Source of the DNA: Prevotella sp. UBA4339
Lineage (GTDB): Bacteria; Bacteroidota; Bacteroidia; Bacteroidales; Bacteroidaceae
Assembly (NCBI GenBank): GCA_002393725.1
Contig: DGTJ01000056.1
Location: 53,103 to 79,769 of the forward strand
DNA length: 26,667 bases
Direction of reading: 5' to 3'
This document shows, one piece after another, positions 15,636 to 23,837 of this stretch. The notes beneath the pieces were generated by a model that did not search any database, was not told the DNA's origin, and saw only the letters and a program-made list of their open reading frames with translations. The translations under genes and the position numbers were made by a program. Within the stretch, counting starts at the first letter, position 1, and each line of letters opens with the position of its first letter.

Positions 15636-17618
15636 ATGAATAGAAGATTTTCTTTTGGCATTTTAGCGAGCGTAATCGCTTTGATGGGCGCAATGGTCTT
15701 TTCGGCTTGCGGCCATGATGACATTTACAGTGAGTCGAATGTAGAGCGTATGACCAATGCGACGTATGCTGCAGCTTTTGAGAAAGCCTTTGGCAAGGTA
15801 GGCTCTAATGTGGATTGGGGTTTCAGCACGAAGTCCAAAATCCGCACCCGTGCTGTGGGCGACTATGCTTCGGCTAAGGGCGCTATTGCGGCAACCGTCA
15901 CTTTCCCCACTGACTGTGATGCAGGTAATTTCCTGAAGGATGTACCTGAAGGAGCTATCAAGCTTCCTGCAGATGGAAGAGGACCAGGCTCCTACTATAT
16001 CGATGGAACTACCACAAAGGTTTCTACATGGGCAGGCGCCAGCAAGATTTATGTGAAGGGCAACGTAGACCTGTCAGCCGATGACACCGATGCTACTGCA
16101 CCTAAATTTGCCCCCGACTTTCGTTCGGAAATCTACCTGCTTGAGGGGGCTACCTTGAAATTAGGCGAGCAGAGTGCCCTCAATTTCAATGTTGCCGCTA
16201 TTTACATTGCAAGCGGTGCAAAACTCGAGACTGCCGGACTCCTTAAGGCTAACAATAGCACGAAGGTCTACAATCACGGAATCGTAAGTGCCGGAACTTT
16301 TGAGGTTAACACAAGCAGTTTCCTATATAATGTAGGTACGCTTACGGCCGGCAGCGTGAATGCAGAGAGCAACGATAGCCGAATCGTCAACGACGGTACT
16401 GTCAATGCCACCGATGTAGTAGTGAATGCCGGTGCCGTTCAGAACAATGCCGAGTGGACAGTCTCTGCTACTACAAGGATCCATAGCAACAACTCTGGCT
16501 GGGTAAACAACGGGCATTGGACTACTCGTAACTATGCCTACATTGGCGGAAGCGAGAACGTGATCAACAACTGTTTCCTTGAGGTGACAAACGACTTTGA
16601 GATGAATATCTCTTCAGTTACCGGAGCATTCAAGATGGATTCCGGCTGCGGTGTGGTGACAAAGAACTTCTATGGAGGCAGAGATTCAAGCACAGGCGCC
16701 ATCTCCGGTCCGTTTAAGATTGTGATGGGTGCGGCTTCTGTATTCAAAGTTACTGAAACAGCCGTGCTTGAGAGTGGGCGCAGCTCTGTAGGCGATAACT
16801 ACGCATACGGAATCTTCGGACCTACTACTGGCGGATATGCCGTATTCCAGGCAAAGAACATTGTCAGAGAGGCATCGCTTGCAAATACTTGGGGCGCAGT
16901 GACCTATGGCGGCAACCTGTATGTTTCGGCTGAGACTCATTTCGCTCAGGGTAACGACGGAATGGCTGCCCACAAGTATATTTTCGAGCAAGACGGTTTC
17001 AGCGTTGATACCAATATCTATGCAGCAGGCTTCAAGCCCGGCAAGCCCAGCATCAAGATTAAGGAGACTGCCTGCTGCCCAGGCTTCGAGGGCGACGATG
17101 AGCCGGATCCCACCTACTATCGCGTGATTGCTGAGGACCTCTCTGCACAGGAGGCTGGCGACTTCGACTTCAACGATGTTGTCTTCGATGTCATCAAGGC
17201 CGAGGGCGACAGGACCACTCTGAAGCTTATCTGTGCCGGAGGTGTGCTTCCTCTGAGAGTCAGGGGTGCCAGCGAGCCTGAGGGTGTCGAGATACACAGC
17301 GTGTTTGGACAGTCAGCTCCTAATGCTAAGGGCGAATATAGTATGTATAACACTGGTGCCGGACCTACAGCGCCTGAGACGGAGTTTACCGTTGCCGGCA
17401 CGTACACCACTCCCGAGCAGATCAAGAATATCATTATCGAGGTGAAGAAGAATGATATATGGATGTCTCTCAACGCTACTCGTGGCGAGGCAGCCTGCAA
17501 GATCCTTGTCGACAGCTCGTTCAAGCCGGTGAGAGAGAGGCGTAACATCGCTGACGAGAATCAGCGGTTCACCGACTATGTCCAGGGTACCTTCGTGGAT
17601 GACTTCTGGTGGAAGTAA
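15636..17618 (+). CDS. Surface lipoprotein with beta-helix-like repeats and a LruC-type C-terminus
   Basis: This 660-residue protein has the lipobox VFSAC with Cys25, followed by GHDD, which fits surface-export signals with acidic residues. Near the N-terminus, YAAAFEKAFGKVGSNVDWGF (44-63) is a motif often seen in Bacteroidales lipoproteins of this type. Residues about 207-305 contain roughly five repeats of about 20 residues built around short N-x-G turns (YNHGIVSAG, YNVGTLTAG, VNDGTVNAT, NNAEWTVSA, VNNGHWTTR), which suggest a parallel beta-helix. The C-terminal part has DFDFNDVVFDV at 509-519, the Asp/Asn-rich motif of LruC-type domains, which may bind calcium. No enzymatic role is visible. 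It could be a surface adhesin or structural protein, but that is inferred. Confidence 0.75.
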   Translation: MNRRFSFGILASVIALMGAMVFSACGHDDIYSESNVERMTNATYAAAFEKAFGKVGSNVDWGFSTKSKIRTRAVGDYASAKGAIAATVTFPTDCDAGNFLKDVPEGAIKLPADGRGPGSYYIDGTTTKVSTWAGASKIYVKGNVDLSADDTDATAPKFAPDFRSEIYLLEGATLKLGEQSALNFNVAAIYIASGAKLETAGLLKANNSTKVYNHGIVSAGTFEVNTSSFLYNVGTLTAGSVNAESNDSRIVNDGTVNATDVVVNAGAVQNNAEWTVSATTRIHSNNSGWVNNGHWTTRNYAYIGGSENVINNCFLEVTNDFEMNISSVTGAFKMDSGCGVVTKNFYGGRDSSTGAISGPFKIVMGAASVFKVTETAVLESGRSSVGDNYAYGIFGPTTGGYAVFQAKNIVREASLANTWGAVTYGGNLYVSAETHFAQGNDGMAAHKYIFEQDGFSVDTNIYAAGFKPGKPSIKIKETACCPGFEGDDEPDPTYYRVIAEDLSAQEAGDFDFNDVVFDVIKAEGDRTTLKLICAGGVLPLRVRGASEPEGVEIHSVFGQSAPNAKGEYSMYNTGAGPTAPETEFTVAGTYTTPEQIKNIIIEVKKNDIWMSLNATRGEAACKILVDSSFKPVRERRNIADENQRFTDYVQGTFVDDFWWK

Positions 17619-17632
17619 GTAATGAGTAATAA

Positions 17633-17667
17633 GAAATGAAGCAGTTGATTATCAACTGCTTCATTTC
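17633..17667 (+). terminator. Strong hairpin between the LruC-type gene and tRNA-Pro
   Basis: GAAATGAAGCAGTTGAT (17633-17649) is followed after one base by its complement (17651-17667), so a long stem forms once a few central pairs open as the loop. CTTTT follows on the plus strand. It starts 15 nt after the stop codon. Since the minus-strand tRNA points toward it, it may stop both transcripts. Confidence 0.8.
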
Positions 17668-17675
17668 CTTTTAAG

Positions 17676-17748
17676 TCGGGATGAGGCGACTCGAACGCCC
17701 GACCCCTACGTCCCGAACGTAGTGCGCTACCAACTGCGCTACATCCCG
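17676..17748 (-). tRNA. tRNA-Pro (anticodon CGG)
   Basis: A 73-nt cloverleaf is readable on the minus strand. The acceptor arms CGGGATG and CATCCCG pair fully and are followed by discriminator A. The D-arm includes GCGCAGTTGGTAGCGC. The anticodon stem CTACG/CGTAG encloses the loop TTCGGGA, with CGG at positions 34-36, reading the proline codon CCG. The T-arm contains GTTCGAGTC. The 3' CCA is not encoded. A possible -7 box TACCTTTG lies upstream at 17798-17791. Confidence 0.93.
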
Positions 17749-17790
17749 AATCTGCCCGCTGCTATGCGGTACAGAACCCTTTTGCGGCTG

Positions 17791-17798
17791 CAAAGGTA
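17791..17798 (-). promoter_or_regulatory. Possible -7 box for tRNA-Pro
   Basis: On the minus strand TACCTTTG (17798-17791) matches TAnnTTTG and lies 42 nt upstream of the mature tRNA 5' end. The -33 region is not clear. Confidence 0.45.
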
Positions 17799-17839
17799 AT
17801 GCAAAAAAATGAAATACGTGCAGAAAAACACGAATATTT

Positions 17840-19909
17840 TTATTTTTTATTCATACGATAGTACTTTCTGAACTGGGTGTACTCGTCGCATCTTGCTATA
17901 TAGCCGTCAGCTGGATTGTCGCCAGTGAGCTCGTAAAGGCTCTTGAAGGCAATATACTGTGGTGAGGTGGTGAAATACTTGTCGACGTAGTCTGCCTTCT
18001 TTTCATCCCACACTTTGTCGCGCCACAGATTGCGGTTGGTCTCTCCCCAGCTCCTGTTGCCGTAGAGCTCTCTGTAGCCCATAGCGAAGAGGGCCTTGCG
18101 CTTAAGGGCGGCATCTGTCGATGCAGAGGCCTTGCTGAGCAGCGAGAGAGCCTTCTGCGACATGTCGATCTCGTTGACGCGGGTGCTGTCGTAGACGCTC
18201 TTCGCGTAGTGCAGCAGCCACCAGCACTCGCCGTAGATGCTCGCCTGGGCATAGCGCACTGCAAGGTCGTAGCATCGCTGCTCGAGGGCCTTGCCGCTGA
18301 GCAGGTGCATAGAGCCTTCCAGCTGCTGCATCTCATTGCAGAAGTTGAGCTTTATCTGCTTGTACCACTTGTACTCTTTCTCGTAGGCTTGGCTCTCGTC
18401 GAGCCTCTGGTGTCTTATCCAGGGTTCTACCTTGTAGCTGCGGTTGAGCGAGTAGAATCGGTACATGTTGCTGTGATGGCTGTTGTAGTAGTCTGCCGGT
18501 ACGCCCTTCAGCCACTCGATGGCCTTGTCCCACTTCCCGAGGCGCATGTACTTCGTGCCGATAAGCTCTGACAGCGCCATATTGTCTTTGTTGAGGTTTG
18601 ACTTCAGAAACTTGTCGAGCTTGTTGGTTGCCGGTGAATTGGTGTAGCTGAGGTATTTCTCTACATTGTCCACACGCATGGTGTCGATGTCGAATCCGCT
18701 GAGTCGGCTGTTGCATACATTGGTGATGGCTACGAGTCGCACCGGGCTGGCGGCATAGTGCTTTAGTAGGAGCTGGTTGGTGATGCGGTTCTCGGCATCG
18801 CTGAAGAATCCGTCATCCTTGCCTTTCTCCTTCAGCCAGGCGAGCTCGTCGGCAAGGTAGTCGTCGAAGGCCTTGCCCTGTTTGGCTTGTGCAGCGGTGA
18901 TGTATAACAGCAGCACGCGGGCATTGTCCTTCATGCGCTCAGTGCCTTTCAGCGAGGTGGCAGCGATGATGTCGGCAGTGGCTTCCTTGGTGCTGCCGGA
19001 GAGGTATTCGAGCCAGGCCTTTGCCGTCTTCCACATCATCGGGCAGTCGGTCTTGCCCTCTCTCACCACCTTGTCGCAGAACTTCTGCATCTGGTGTGAC
19101 TCCTGCCTGTTGATGTCGCGTACGAAGAGTTTTCCCTGTGCCGTGCTGTAGTCTTTGTCGGTGGCGTCGGCAGCCTCCTGGGCATTGTTCACGAAGTCTT
19201 TGAGCAGCCAGGGGAGCACCTTTGAGGTAGGGTTCTGGCTGTAGTAGTTGCTGATGGCCTGGAATGAGCGCTTCTTGTAGAAGAGCGTCATCAGGCTCTC
19301 GTAGTCGTCCATCTCGGCAAAGAGCTCTGCAGCCTCCGTCTCACGGCCCGACTTGTAGAGTGCTCCGGCATAGATGTTCTTCATCATGTCTTTATATACT
19401 GTCTCGATGTACTGGCTGGCGGTCTGCTCCCAGAAGCTGATATTGTCCTTATGCCGTCCGAGCACCATGTTGCAGCGCATGTAGAGCAGGGCGTGCTGCG
19501 AGCGGAGCTTGGTCTTGGTCTTGCTCATGGCATAGCTCCTGACGGCCTGCAGGTCGCGCCGCTGGGCATTGAGCTCTTCCTTGGTGGGGTAGTTCCACTC
19601 GTGCTGCTTACGCTCCTCGATGTCAGAGCAGTCGAGGTACTTCTTCAGGTTCTGGATGTAGCTTACCATCAGTGCGTCGCGCTTCTTGCGGGCTGTCTTG
19701 ATGGCTTCGTCTGGCTGGAACCAGAAGTATTCGTCGGTGGAGCCGAGGTAGGCTTTCCAGTTGCTGTCGCAGATGTCCGACACTCGCTCTCTGAAATTGT
19801 TGCTCTTGTAGGGGCTGAACAGGTAGTAGTTTGTAGTACCTATCCATCCGCAGGAGAGCATCGGCAGTGTGATTGCCGACAATAGGCTAATGATGATAAA
19901 TCTCTTCAT
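17840..19909 (-). CDS. Helical-repeat lipoprotein of unknown function, third gene of the murF operon
   Basis: This is a 689-residue lipoprotein with lipobox PMLSC (Cys20). I do not recognise a named family. The sequence is rich in Tyr, Trp, Lys and Leu and appears almost entirely helical, with stretches such as AGALYKSGRETEAAELFAEM, MRLGKWDKAIEWLKGVPADY and ALKRKALFAMGYRELYGN that look like TPR or related helix-pair repeats. Such repeats usually scaffold other proteins. The start codon lies inside the upstream lipoprotein gene (overlap of 23 nt), so translation is likely coupled to it and to murF. The operon position suggests an envelope or peptidoglycan-related role, but nothing in the protein proves that. 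Confidence 0.8.
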   Translation of the reverse strand: MKRFIIISLLSAITLPMLSCGWIGTTNYYLFSPYKSNNFRERVSDICDSNWKAYLGSTDEYFWFQPDEAIKTARKKRDALMVSYIQNLKKYLDCSDIEERKQHEWNYPTKEELNAQRRDLQAVRSYAMSKTKTKLRSQHALLYMRCNMVLGRHKDNISFWEQTASQYIETVYKDMMKNIYAGALYKSGRETEAAELFAEMDDYESLMTLFYKKRSFQAISNYYSQNPTSKVLPWLLKDFVNNAQEAADATDKDYSTAQGKLFVRDINRQESHQMQKFCDKVVREGKTDCPMMWKTAKAWLEYLSGSTKEATADIIAATSLKGTERMKDNARVLLLYITAAQAKQGKAFDDYLADELAWLKEKGKDDGFFSDAENRITNQLLLKHYAASPVRLVAITNVCNSRLSGFDIDTMRVDNVEKYLSYTNSPATNKLDKFLKSNLNKDNMALSELIGTKYMRLGKWDKAIEWLKGVPADYYNSHHSNMYRFYSLNRSYKVEPWIRHQRLDESQAYEKEYKWYKQIKLNFCNEMQQLEGSMHLLSGKALEQRCYDLAVRYAQASIYGECWWLLHYAKSVYDSTRVNEIDMSQKALSLLSKASASTDAALKRKALFAMGYRELYGNRSWGETNRNLWRDKVWDEKKADYVDKYFTTSPQYIAFKSLYELTGDNPADGYIARCDEYTQFRKYYRMNKK

Positions 19910-20780
19910 AGGTCTCTGATTTATAACGGTTTATATTGTCTTTATCTAAATGGTATGTTATGATGCTTCGGCTGATGTCGCTGCGCTCTGCCTCTATCGC
20001 CTTCTTCACCTTCAGTATCTCTTCGGCCTCTACAGAGTGCTCCACGCGTACGCCGCTGATCTCCCTGACCCATACGAAGACGGGGTAGGCGGCAGCGAGC
20101 GGCAGTGGATAGCTGTCAAGGCGGCTGAGGTAGGGGTGCACGTCGCGATAGTCGAGTATGGGGTTGCGCTGCTCCCACTTGCGGGGGTCACCGGTGTTGT
20201 ATACCATCAGCGCTCCGTAGTCCACTGGAGGTGCCTCCATCGAGAGCTGGTGCAGTCGGATGGTGGTTGAGAGCCGCGTGAAGTGGCGGTTGAAGGCTGG
20301 CGTATGGGCTATCGCCTTGAGGAAGTCGTAGTATATCTTGCGGCTGCGTGATGTGTAGTCGCAGTCGATCTGTATCTCGCTGACGTTCCTGATGTCGTTG
20401 GTCTCGTTCATCTGGGCGATGCGGCTGACGAGCTTCTCGGCCAGTCCTTCGTGCTGCTGATGCATGCAGTCTTCGGTGATGTACACGGTAGGTATCACCT
20501 CGATGCTGTCGGGCAGGGTGTCGGAGAAGGTGATGGTGGCATTGGGCTTGGGCTCGCTGCCGTCGTCGCTCATCACTACGTCGAAATATCGGCAGTACAC
20601 CTTATTAATATTGTACTGTCTGATGAAAGCCCTCTCTGTGGAGTCGAGCCTGAGGTCGGTGCGCCAGTAGTATACGGCATTGCCTATGTCGAGCGGCTTG
20701 CCTCTCCCTGACGGCTGACGCTGACAGGCGGTGAGCAGCAGCAGTGAGATCAAGAGTGTAGATATGACAGATCTGTTCAT
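19887..20780 (-). CDS. Lipoprotein of unknown function, second gene of the murF operon
   Basis: The protein has 297 residues from the ATG at 20780. A GTG one codon upstream is an alternative start. The stop of murF and this ATG share a base (TGATG), a layout that favours coupled translation. The signal ends in LLTAC with Cys19. The mature part alternates strands and helices: AVYYWRTDLRL, NKVYCRYFDVV, IEVIPTVYIT, VSEIQIDCDYTSRSRKIYYD, RLSTTIRLHQL, GALMVYNTGD and PLPLAAAYPVFVWV. This looks like a TIM barrel and recalls DUF3142-type proteins, but I cannot confirm the family. The acidic pair in QIDCDYT could be functional. Its partner encoded downstream is a helical-repeat lipoprotein. Confidence 0.8.
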   Translation of the reverse strand: MNRSVISTLLISLLLLTACQRQPSGRGKPLDIGNAVYYWRTDLRLDSTERAFIRQYNINKVYCRYFDVVMSDDGSEPKPNATITFSDTLPDSIEVIPTVYITEDCMHQQHEGLAEKLVSRIAQMNETNDIRNVSEIQIDCDYTSRSRKIYYDFLKAIAHTPAFNRHFTRLSTTIRLHQLSMEAPPVDYGALMVYNTGDPRKWEQRNPILDYRDVHPYLSRLDSYPLPLAAAYPVFVWVREISGVRVEHSVEAEEILKVKKAIEAERSDISRSIITYHLDKDNINRYKSETYEEIYHH

Positions 20781-22126
20781 CACAACAGTTCGGGCAGCTG
20801 GAATAGCTTATTGCTGTTGCTGCCCTTGATGAGTATGTAGTAGCCTTCGGGGCAGTTGCTCTTTATTGCAGCCTTCACCTCTTCCACATCATGGAACTTT
20901 CTGAAGGGGCAGTCGATGTCCTTGAAGTTGTCGCCCACGAGCCATACCTCGTCGTAAGCGGCTTCTTTCAGATAGTCCACCATCTTGCGGTGCTCGCTTT
21001 CGCTGTCGGCACCCAGCTCGCCCATCTGTCCGAGTATGGCCATCTTCCTGTCGGCCTGGATCATGCTGAAGTTCTCGAGGGCAGCCTGCATCGAGGTGGG
21101 GTTGGCGTTGTAGGCATCCACGATGAGGTGGTTCTTCTCGGTGACGGTCATCTGGCTGCGGTTGTTCTGCGGGGTATATTCCTCGAGCGCCGCACAGATC
21201 TTCTTGCGGTCTACTCCGAAATTGATGCCTACGGAGATGGCTGCGAGGAGGTTGTCGATGTTGTATGCTCCGATGAGCTTTGTCTGCACCTTGTGCCACT
21301 TGGTGCTGCGTCCTTCTTCCTCGAGCGTCATCAGCGGTTCGCGCCAGCGGAACTTCAGGAAGGGGTTGCACTCTATCACCTCGCCGCTGATACACGTGTA
21401 CTGGTTGTCGGGGTTGGTAGAGTAGGGCGTGAGCCATATCTCCTCGTCGTCGCCTATCTGGTTCATCAGGTGCTCGTTGTCGGCATTGATGAAGATGAGC
21501 CCGTCCTGCCTCGTGCGTAGGAAGTCGTAGAGCTCGCACTTGGTCTTGATGACTCCCTCGAAGCTGCCGAAGCCCTGCAGGTGTGCTCTGCCCACATTGG
21601 TGATCAGTCCGCAGGTGGGCTCTGCCGTCTCTACGAGTGTCTTGATGTCGCCGGGATGGCTTGCTCCCATCTCGATGACGGCTATGTCGTGCTCACCGGT
21701 GAGGCGGAAGAGAGTCTTGGGCACGCCTACGTCGTTATTGAAGTTGCCCTGCGTATAAAGCACGTTGTACTTCTGCGACAGCACGGCGGCCACGAGCTCC
21801 TTTGTGGTGGTCTTGCCGTTGGTGCCCGTGATTCCGATTACGGGTATGTCGAACTGCCTGCGGTGCTCGCGGGCGAGGTCTTTGAAGGTCTGCAGACAGT
21901 TGTCTACTTTTATTATGCGCTCGCTAAGAGCGCTGGGGATGTCTTCGGGTGTCTCGTCGACGATAGCATAGGCACATCCTTTCTCGAGTGCCTGTACTGC
22001 AAACCTGTTGCCATTGAACGATTCTCCCTTCAGTGCGAGGAAGATGCTTCCTTCTGGGCACTCACGGCTGTCGGTAGTGATGCAGGGGTGCTGCTGATAG
22101 AGTTTATAAAGTTGCTTAATTTCCAT
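20780..22126 (-). CDS. murF: UDP-N-acetylmuramoyl-tripeptide-D-alanyl-D-alanine ligase (MurF)
   Basis: This 448-residue cytoplasmic ligase adds D-Ala-D-Ala to the UDP-MurNAc-tripeptide, the last cytoplasmic step of peptide stem synthesis, using ATP. The N-terminal Mur domain carries TTDSREC and FLALKGESFNGN. The ATP P-loop is GTNGKTTTKE at 101-110. QGNFNNDVGVP (126-136), EMGASHPGDI and TNVGRAHLQGFGS are typical central-domain motifs, and KTKCELY contains the lysine expected to be carbamylated. The C-terminal domain has VDAYNANPTSMQAAL, a MurF hallmark. Length is normal. It is the first gene of a three-gene leftward operon, overlapping the next gene by a base and sharing a divergent promoter region with folP. 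Confidence 0.95.
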   Translation of the reverse strand: MEIKQLYKLYQQHPCITTDSRECPEGSIFLALKGESFNGNRFAVQALEKGCAYAIVDETPEDIPSALSERIIKVDNCLQTFKDLAREHRRQFDIPVIGITGTNGKTTTKELVAAVLSQKYNVLYTQGNFNNDVGVPKTLFRLTGEHDIAVIEMGASHPGDIKTLVETAEPTCGLITNVGRAHLQGFGSFEGVIKTKCELYDFLRTRQDGLIFINADNEHLMNQIGDDEEIWLTPYSTNPDNQYTCISGEVIECNPFLKFRWREPLMTLEEEGRSTKWHKVQTKLIGAYNIDNLLAAISVGINFGVDRKKICAALEEYTPQNNRSQMTVTEKNHLIVDAYNANPTSMQAALENFSMIQADRKMAILGQMGELGADSESEHRKMVDYLKEAAYDEVWLVGDNFKDIDCPFRKFHDVEEVKAAIKSNCPEGYYILIKGSNSNKLFQLPELL

Positions 22127-22144
22127 ATATTTGCCAATTTTGGT

Positions 22145-22205
22145 GCAAAGTTACGAAATAATTCTTAATTCATTATTTAATTCATAATTATTTTCGTAAC
22201 TTTGC
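22145..22205. promoter_or_regulatory. Nearly symmetric divergent promoter region of murF and folP
   Basis: TAACTTTG boxes face outward at both ends: minus strand at 22153-22146 for murF and plus strand at 22197-22204 for folP. The flanks form an inverted repeat, GCAAAGTTACGAAATAATT at 22145-22163 against AATTATTTTCGTAACTTTGC at 22186-22205, differing by one base. No clear -33 elements were seen for either direction. The folP box ends 8 nt before its ATG. Confidence 0.65.
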
Positions 22206-22212
22206 GGTCGAA

Positions 22213-23019
22213 ATGGACTATACGCTCAATTTACACGGGCGGTTGATGGATTTCAGTGAACCGCAGGTGATGGGTATCCTTAATGTGACGCCCGATTCCT
22301 TCTTTGCCGGCAGCAGGAGTCAGACAGAGAGGGAGATAGCCGTGCGCTGCAATCAGATCGTGAGCGACGGAGCATCGATAATCGACATCGGAGCCTGTTC
22401 CACCCGTCCCGGTTCCGAGCCTGTGTCAGAGGCTGAGGAGTCTGCCCGCCTGCGTATGGCGCTCGACATCGTGCGCAGTGAGTTGCCCTATAGTGTCATT
22501 TCGGTAGACACCTTCCGTCCCGACGTGGCCCGCATGGCCGTTGAGGAGTTCGGAGTGGATATCATCAATGACGTAGGCGATGACAAGTCGATGTATCGTA
22601 TGGTGGCCCGTCTGGGCGTGCCCTATATCCTGATGTCGGGTAAGCCCACGATGCGCGAGATACTTCTTGATTTCGCATCATCCGTTCAGCAGTTGCGCGA
22701 CTATGGAGCCAAGGACATCATCCTCGACCCCGGTTTCGGTTTCGGCAAGACTCTGGAGCAGAACTACGAGGTGATGAGTCAGCTGGAGGAGTTGCAGGTG
22801 ATGGGTCTTCCCATCCTGGTAGGCATCTCCCGCAAGTCGATGATCTACAAGAAGTTGAAGATCACGGCCAATGATTCTCTCAACGGCACGACCGTACTGA
22901 ACACCGTTGCCCTGATGAAGGGAGCCTCCATCCTTCGTGTTCACGATGTCCGTTCAGCCGTCGAGTGTTGCAATCTCCTCACTCCCCTCCTCCCATCTCC
23001 ACATAGTCCGGCTATCTAA
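22213..23019 (+). CDS. folP: Dihydropteroate synthase (FolP)
   Basis: This is a 268-residue cytoplasmic enzyme that joins p-aminobenzoate to dihydropterin pyrophosphate in folate synthesis, the target of sulfonamides. MGILNVTPDSF at 20-30 and the loop GACSTRPGSEP at 60-70 are the two key family motifs. Also visible are INDVGDD, LDPGFGFGKTLEQN and GISRKSM, which bind pterin and phosphate. The TIM-barrel length is normal. The start at 22213 lies only 8 nt after the -7 box, so its mRNA probably has little or no leader. cdaA begins 11 nt after the stop. Confidence 0.95.
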   Translation: MDYTLNLHGRLMDFSEPQVMGILNVTPDSFFAGSRSQTEREIAVRCNQIVSDGASIIDIGACSTRPGSEPVSEAEESARLRMALDIVRSELPYSVISVDTFRPDVARMAVEEFGVDIINDVGDDKSMYRMVARLGVPYILMSGKPTMREILLDFASSVQQLRDYGAKDIILDPGFGFGKTLEQNYEVMSQLEELQVMGLPILVGISRKSMIYKKLKITANDSLNGTTVLNTVALMKGASILRVHDVRSAVECCNLLTPLLPSPHSPAI

Positions 23020-23030
23020 AGTCTAATTGT

Positions 23031-23807
23031 ATGTTCTTCGAGTTTGGCATAAAGGATATCATTGACATCATTCTGGTAGCGATACTTCTCTACTACATCT
23101 ACCGTCTGATGCGCGACTCACGTTCGGTCAACGTGTTCAATGGTATCATGACATTCGTCCTGATATGGTTACTGACATCGCAGGTGCTTGAGATGCGTCT
23201 GCTGGGCTCCATCATGGACAAGCTCGTCAGCGTGGGTGTCATAGCCGTCATCGTGATATTCCAGGAGGACATCCGCAAGGTGCTATATAATCTCGGAGCC
23301 CACCAGAGGGTGAGGGCGCTGGTGAAGCTCTTCTCCTCGAAGCAGAACGACAAGGAGAAGCGTGACGTCAAGAAGGCCATCATGCCAGTAGTGATGGCAT
23401 CGATGAATATGAGTCGCGGCAAGGTGGGAGCCCTCATCGTGATAGAGCGGCAGTCGCTGCTTGACGATATCGTGGCCACCGGCGATACTATAGACGCCAA
23501 CATCAACCAGCGGCTGATAGAGAACATCTTCTTCAAGAACTCCCCCCTGCACGACGGGGCGATGGTCATCTCAAAGAAGCGCATAAAGGCGGCAGGATGC
23601 ATACTCCCCGTGAGCCACGACCTCGACATCCCCAAGGAACTGGGCCTTCGCCATCGCGCAGCACTGGGCATCTCGCAGGAGACCGACGCTGTGGCAGTAA
23701 TCGTCAGCGAGGAGACGGGAGGAATCTCTGTGGCGGTGAAAGGCCGGTTCCAGCTCAACCTCTCGGCAGAGGAACTGGAGGGGATTCTCACAAAAGAACT
23801 AGAATAG
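23031..23807 (+). CDS. cdaA: Membrane diadenylate cyclase (CdaA)
   Basis: This is a 258-residue protein that condenses two ATP to cyclic di-AMP, a messenger for potassium, osmotic and cell-wall control. Three hydrophobic segments lie at about 9-25, 38-52 and 63-78. The DAC domain follows at about 110-250. The catalytic DGA (SPLHDGAMVI, 175-177) and RHR (LGLRHRAALGIS, 207-209) motifs are both intact. Length fits CdaA rather than DisA. It follows folP by 11 nt, and a folP-cdaA pair is a familiar arrangement in Bacteroidota. No CdaR-like partner is encoded in the window. Confidence 0.94.
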   Translation: MFFEFGIKDIIDIILVAILLYYIYRLMRDSRSVNVFNGIMTFVLIWLLTSQVLEMRLLGSIMDKLVSVGVIAVIVIFQEDIRKVLYNLGAHQRVRALVKLFSSKQNDKEKRDVKKAIMPVVMASMNMSRGKVGALIVIERQSLLDDIVATGDTIDANINQRLIENIFFKNSPLHDGAMVISKKRIKAAGCILPVSHDLDIPKELGLRHRAALGISQETDAVAVIVSEETGGISVAVKGRFQLNLSAEELEGILTKELE

Positions 23808-23837
23808 TGTTTTACATTTAATTTATAAAAACAAATT

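Noticed and set aside
17676..17748. tRNA-Pro as an integration site for a mobile element
   Set aside because: No integrase gene is in the window and I saw no second copy of the tRNA 3' end.
20889..21539. Open frames in both other orientations over murF (216 codons minus, 209 codons plus)
   Set aside because: They overlap murF, whose P-loop and other motifs are intact, and their translations look like frame shadows rich in Arg or Val.
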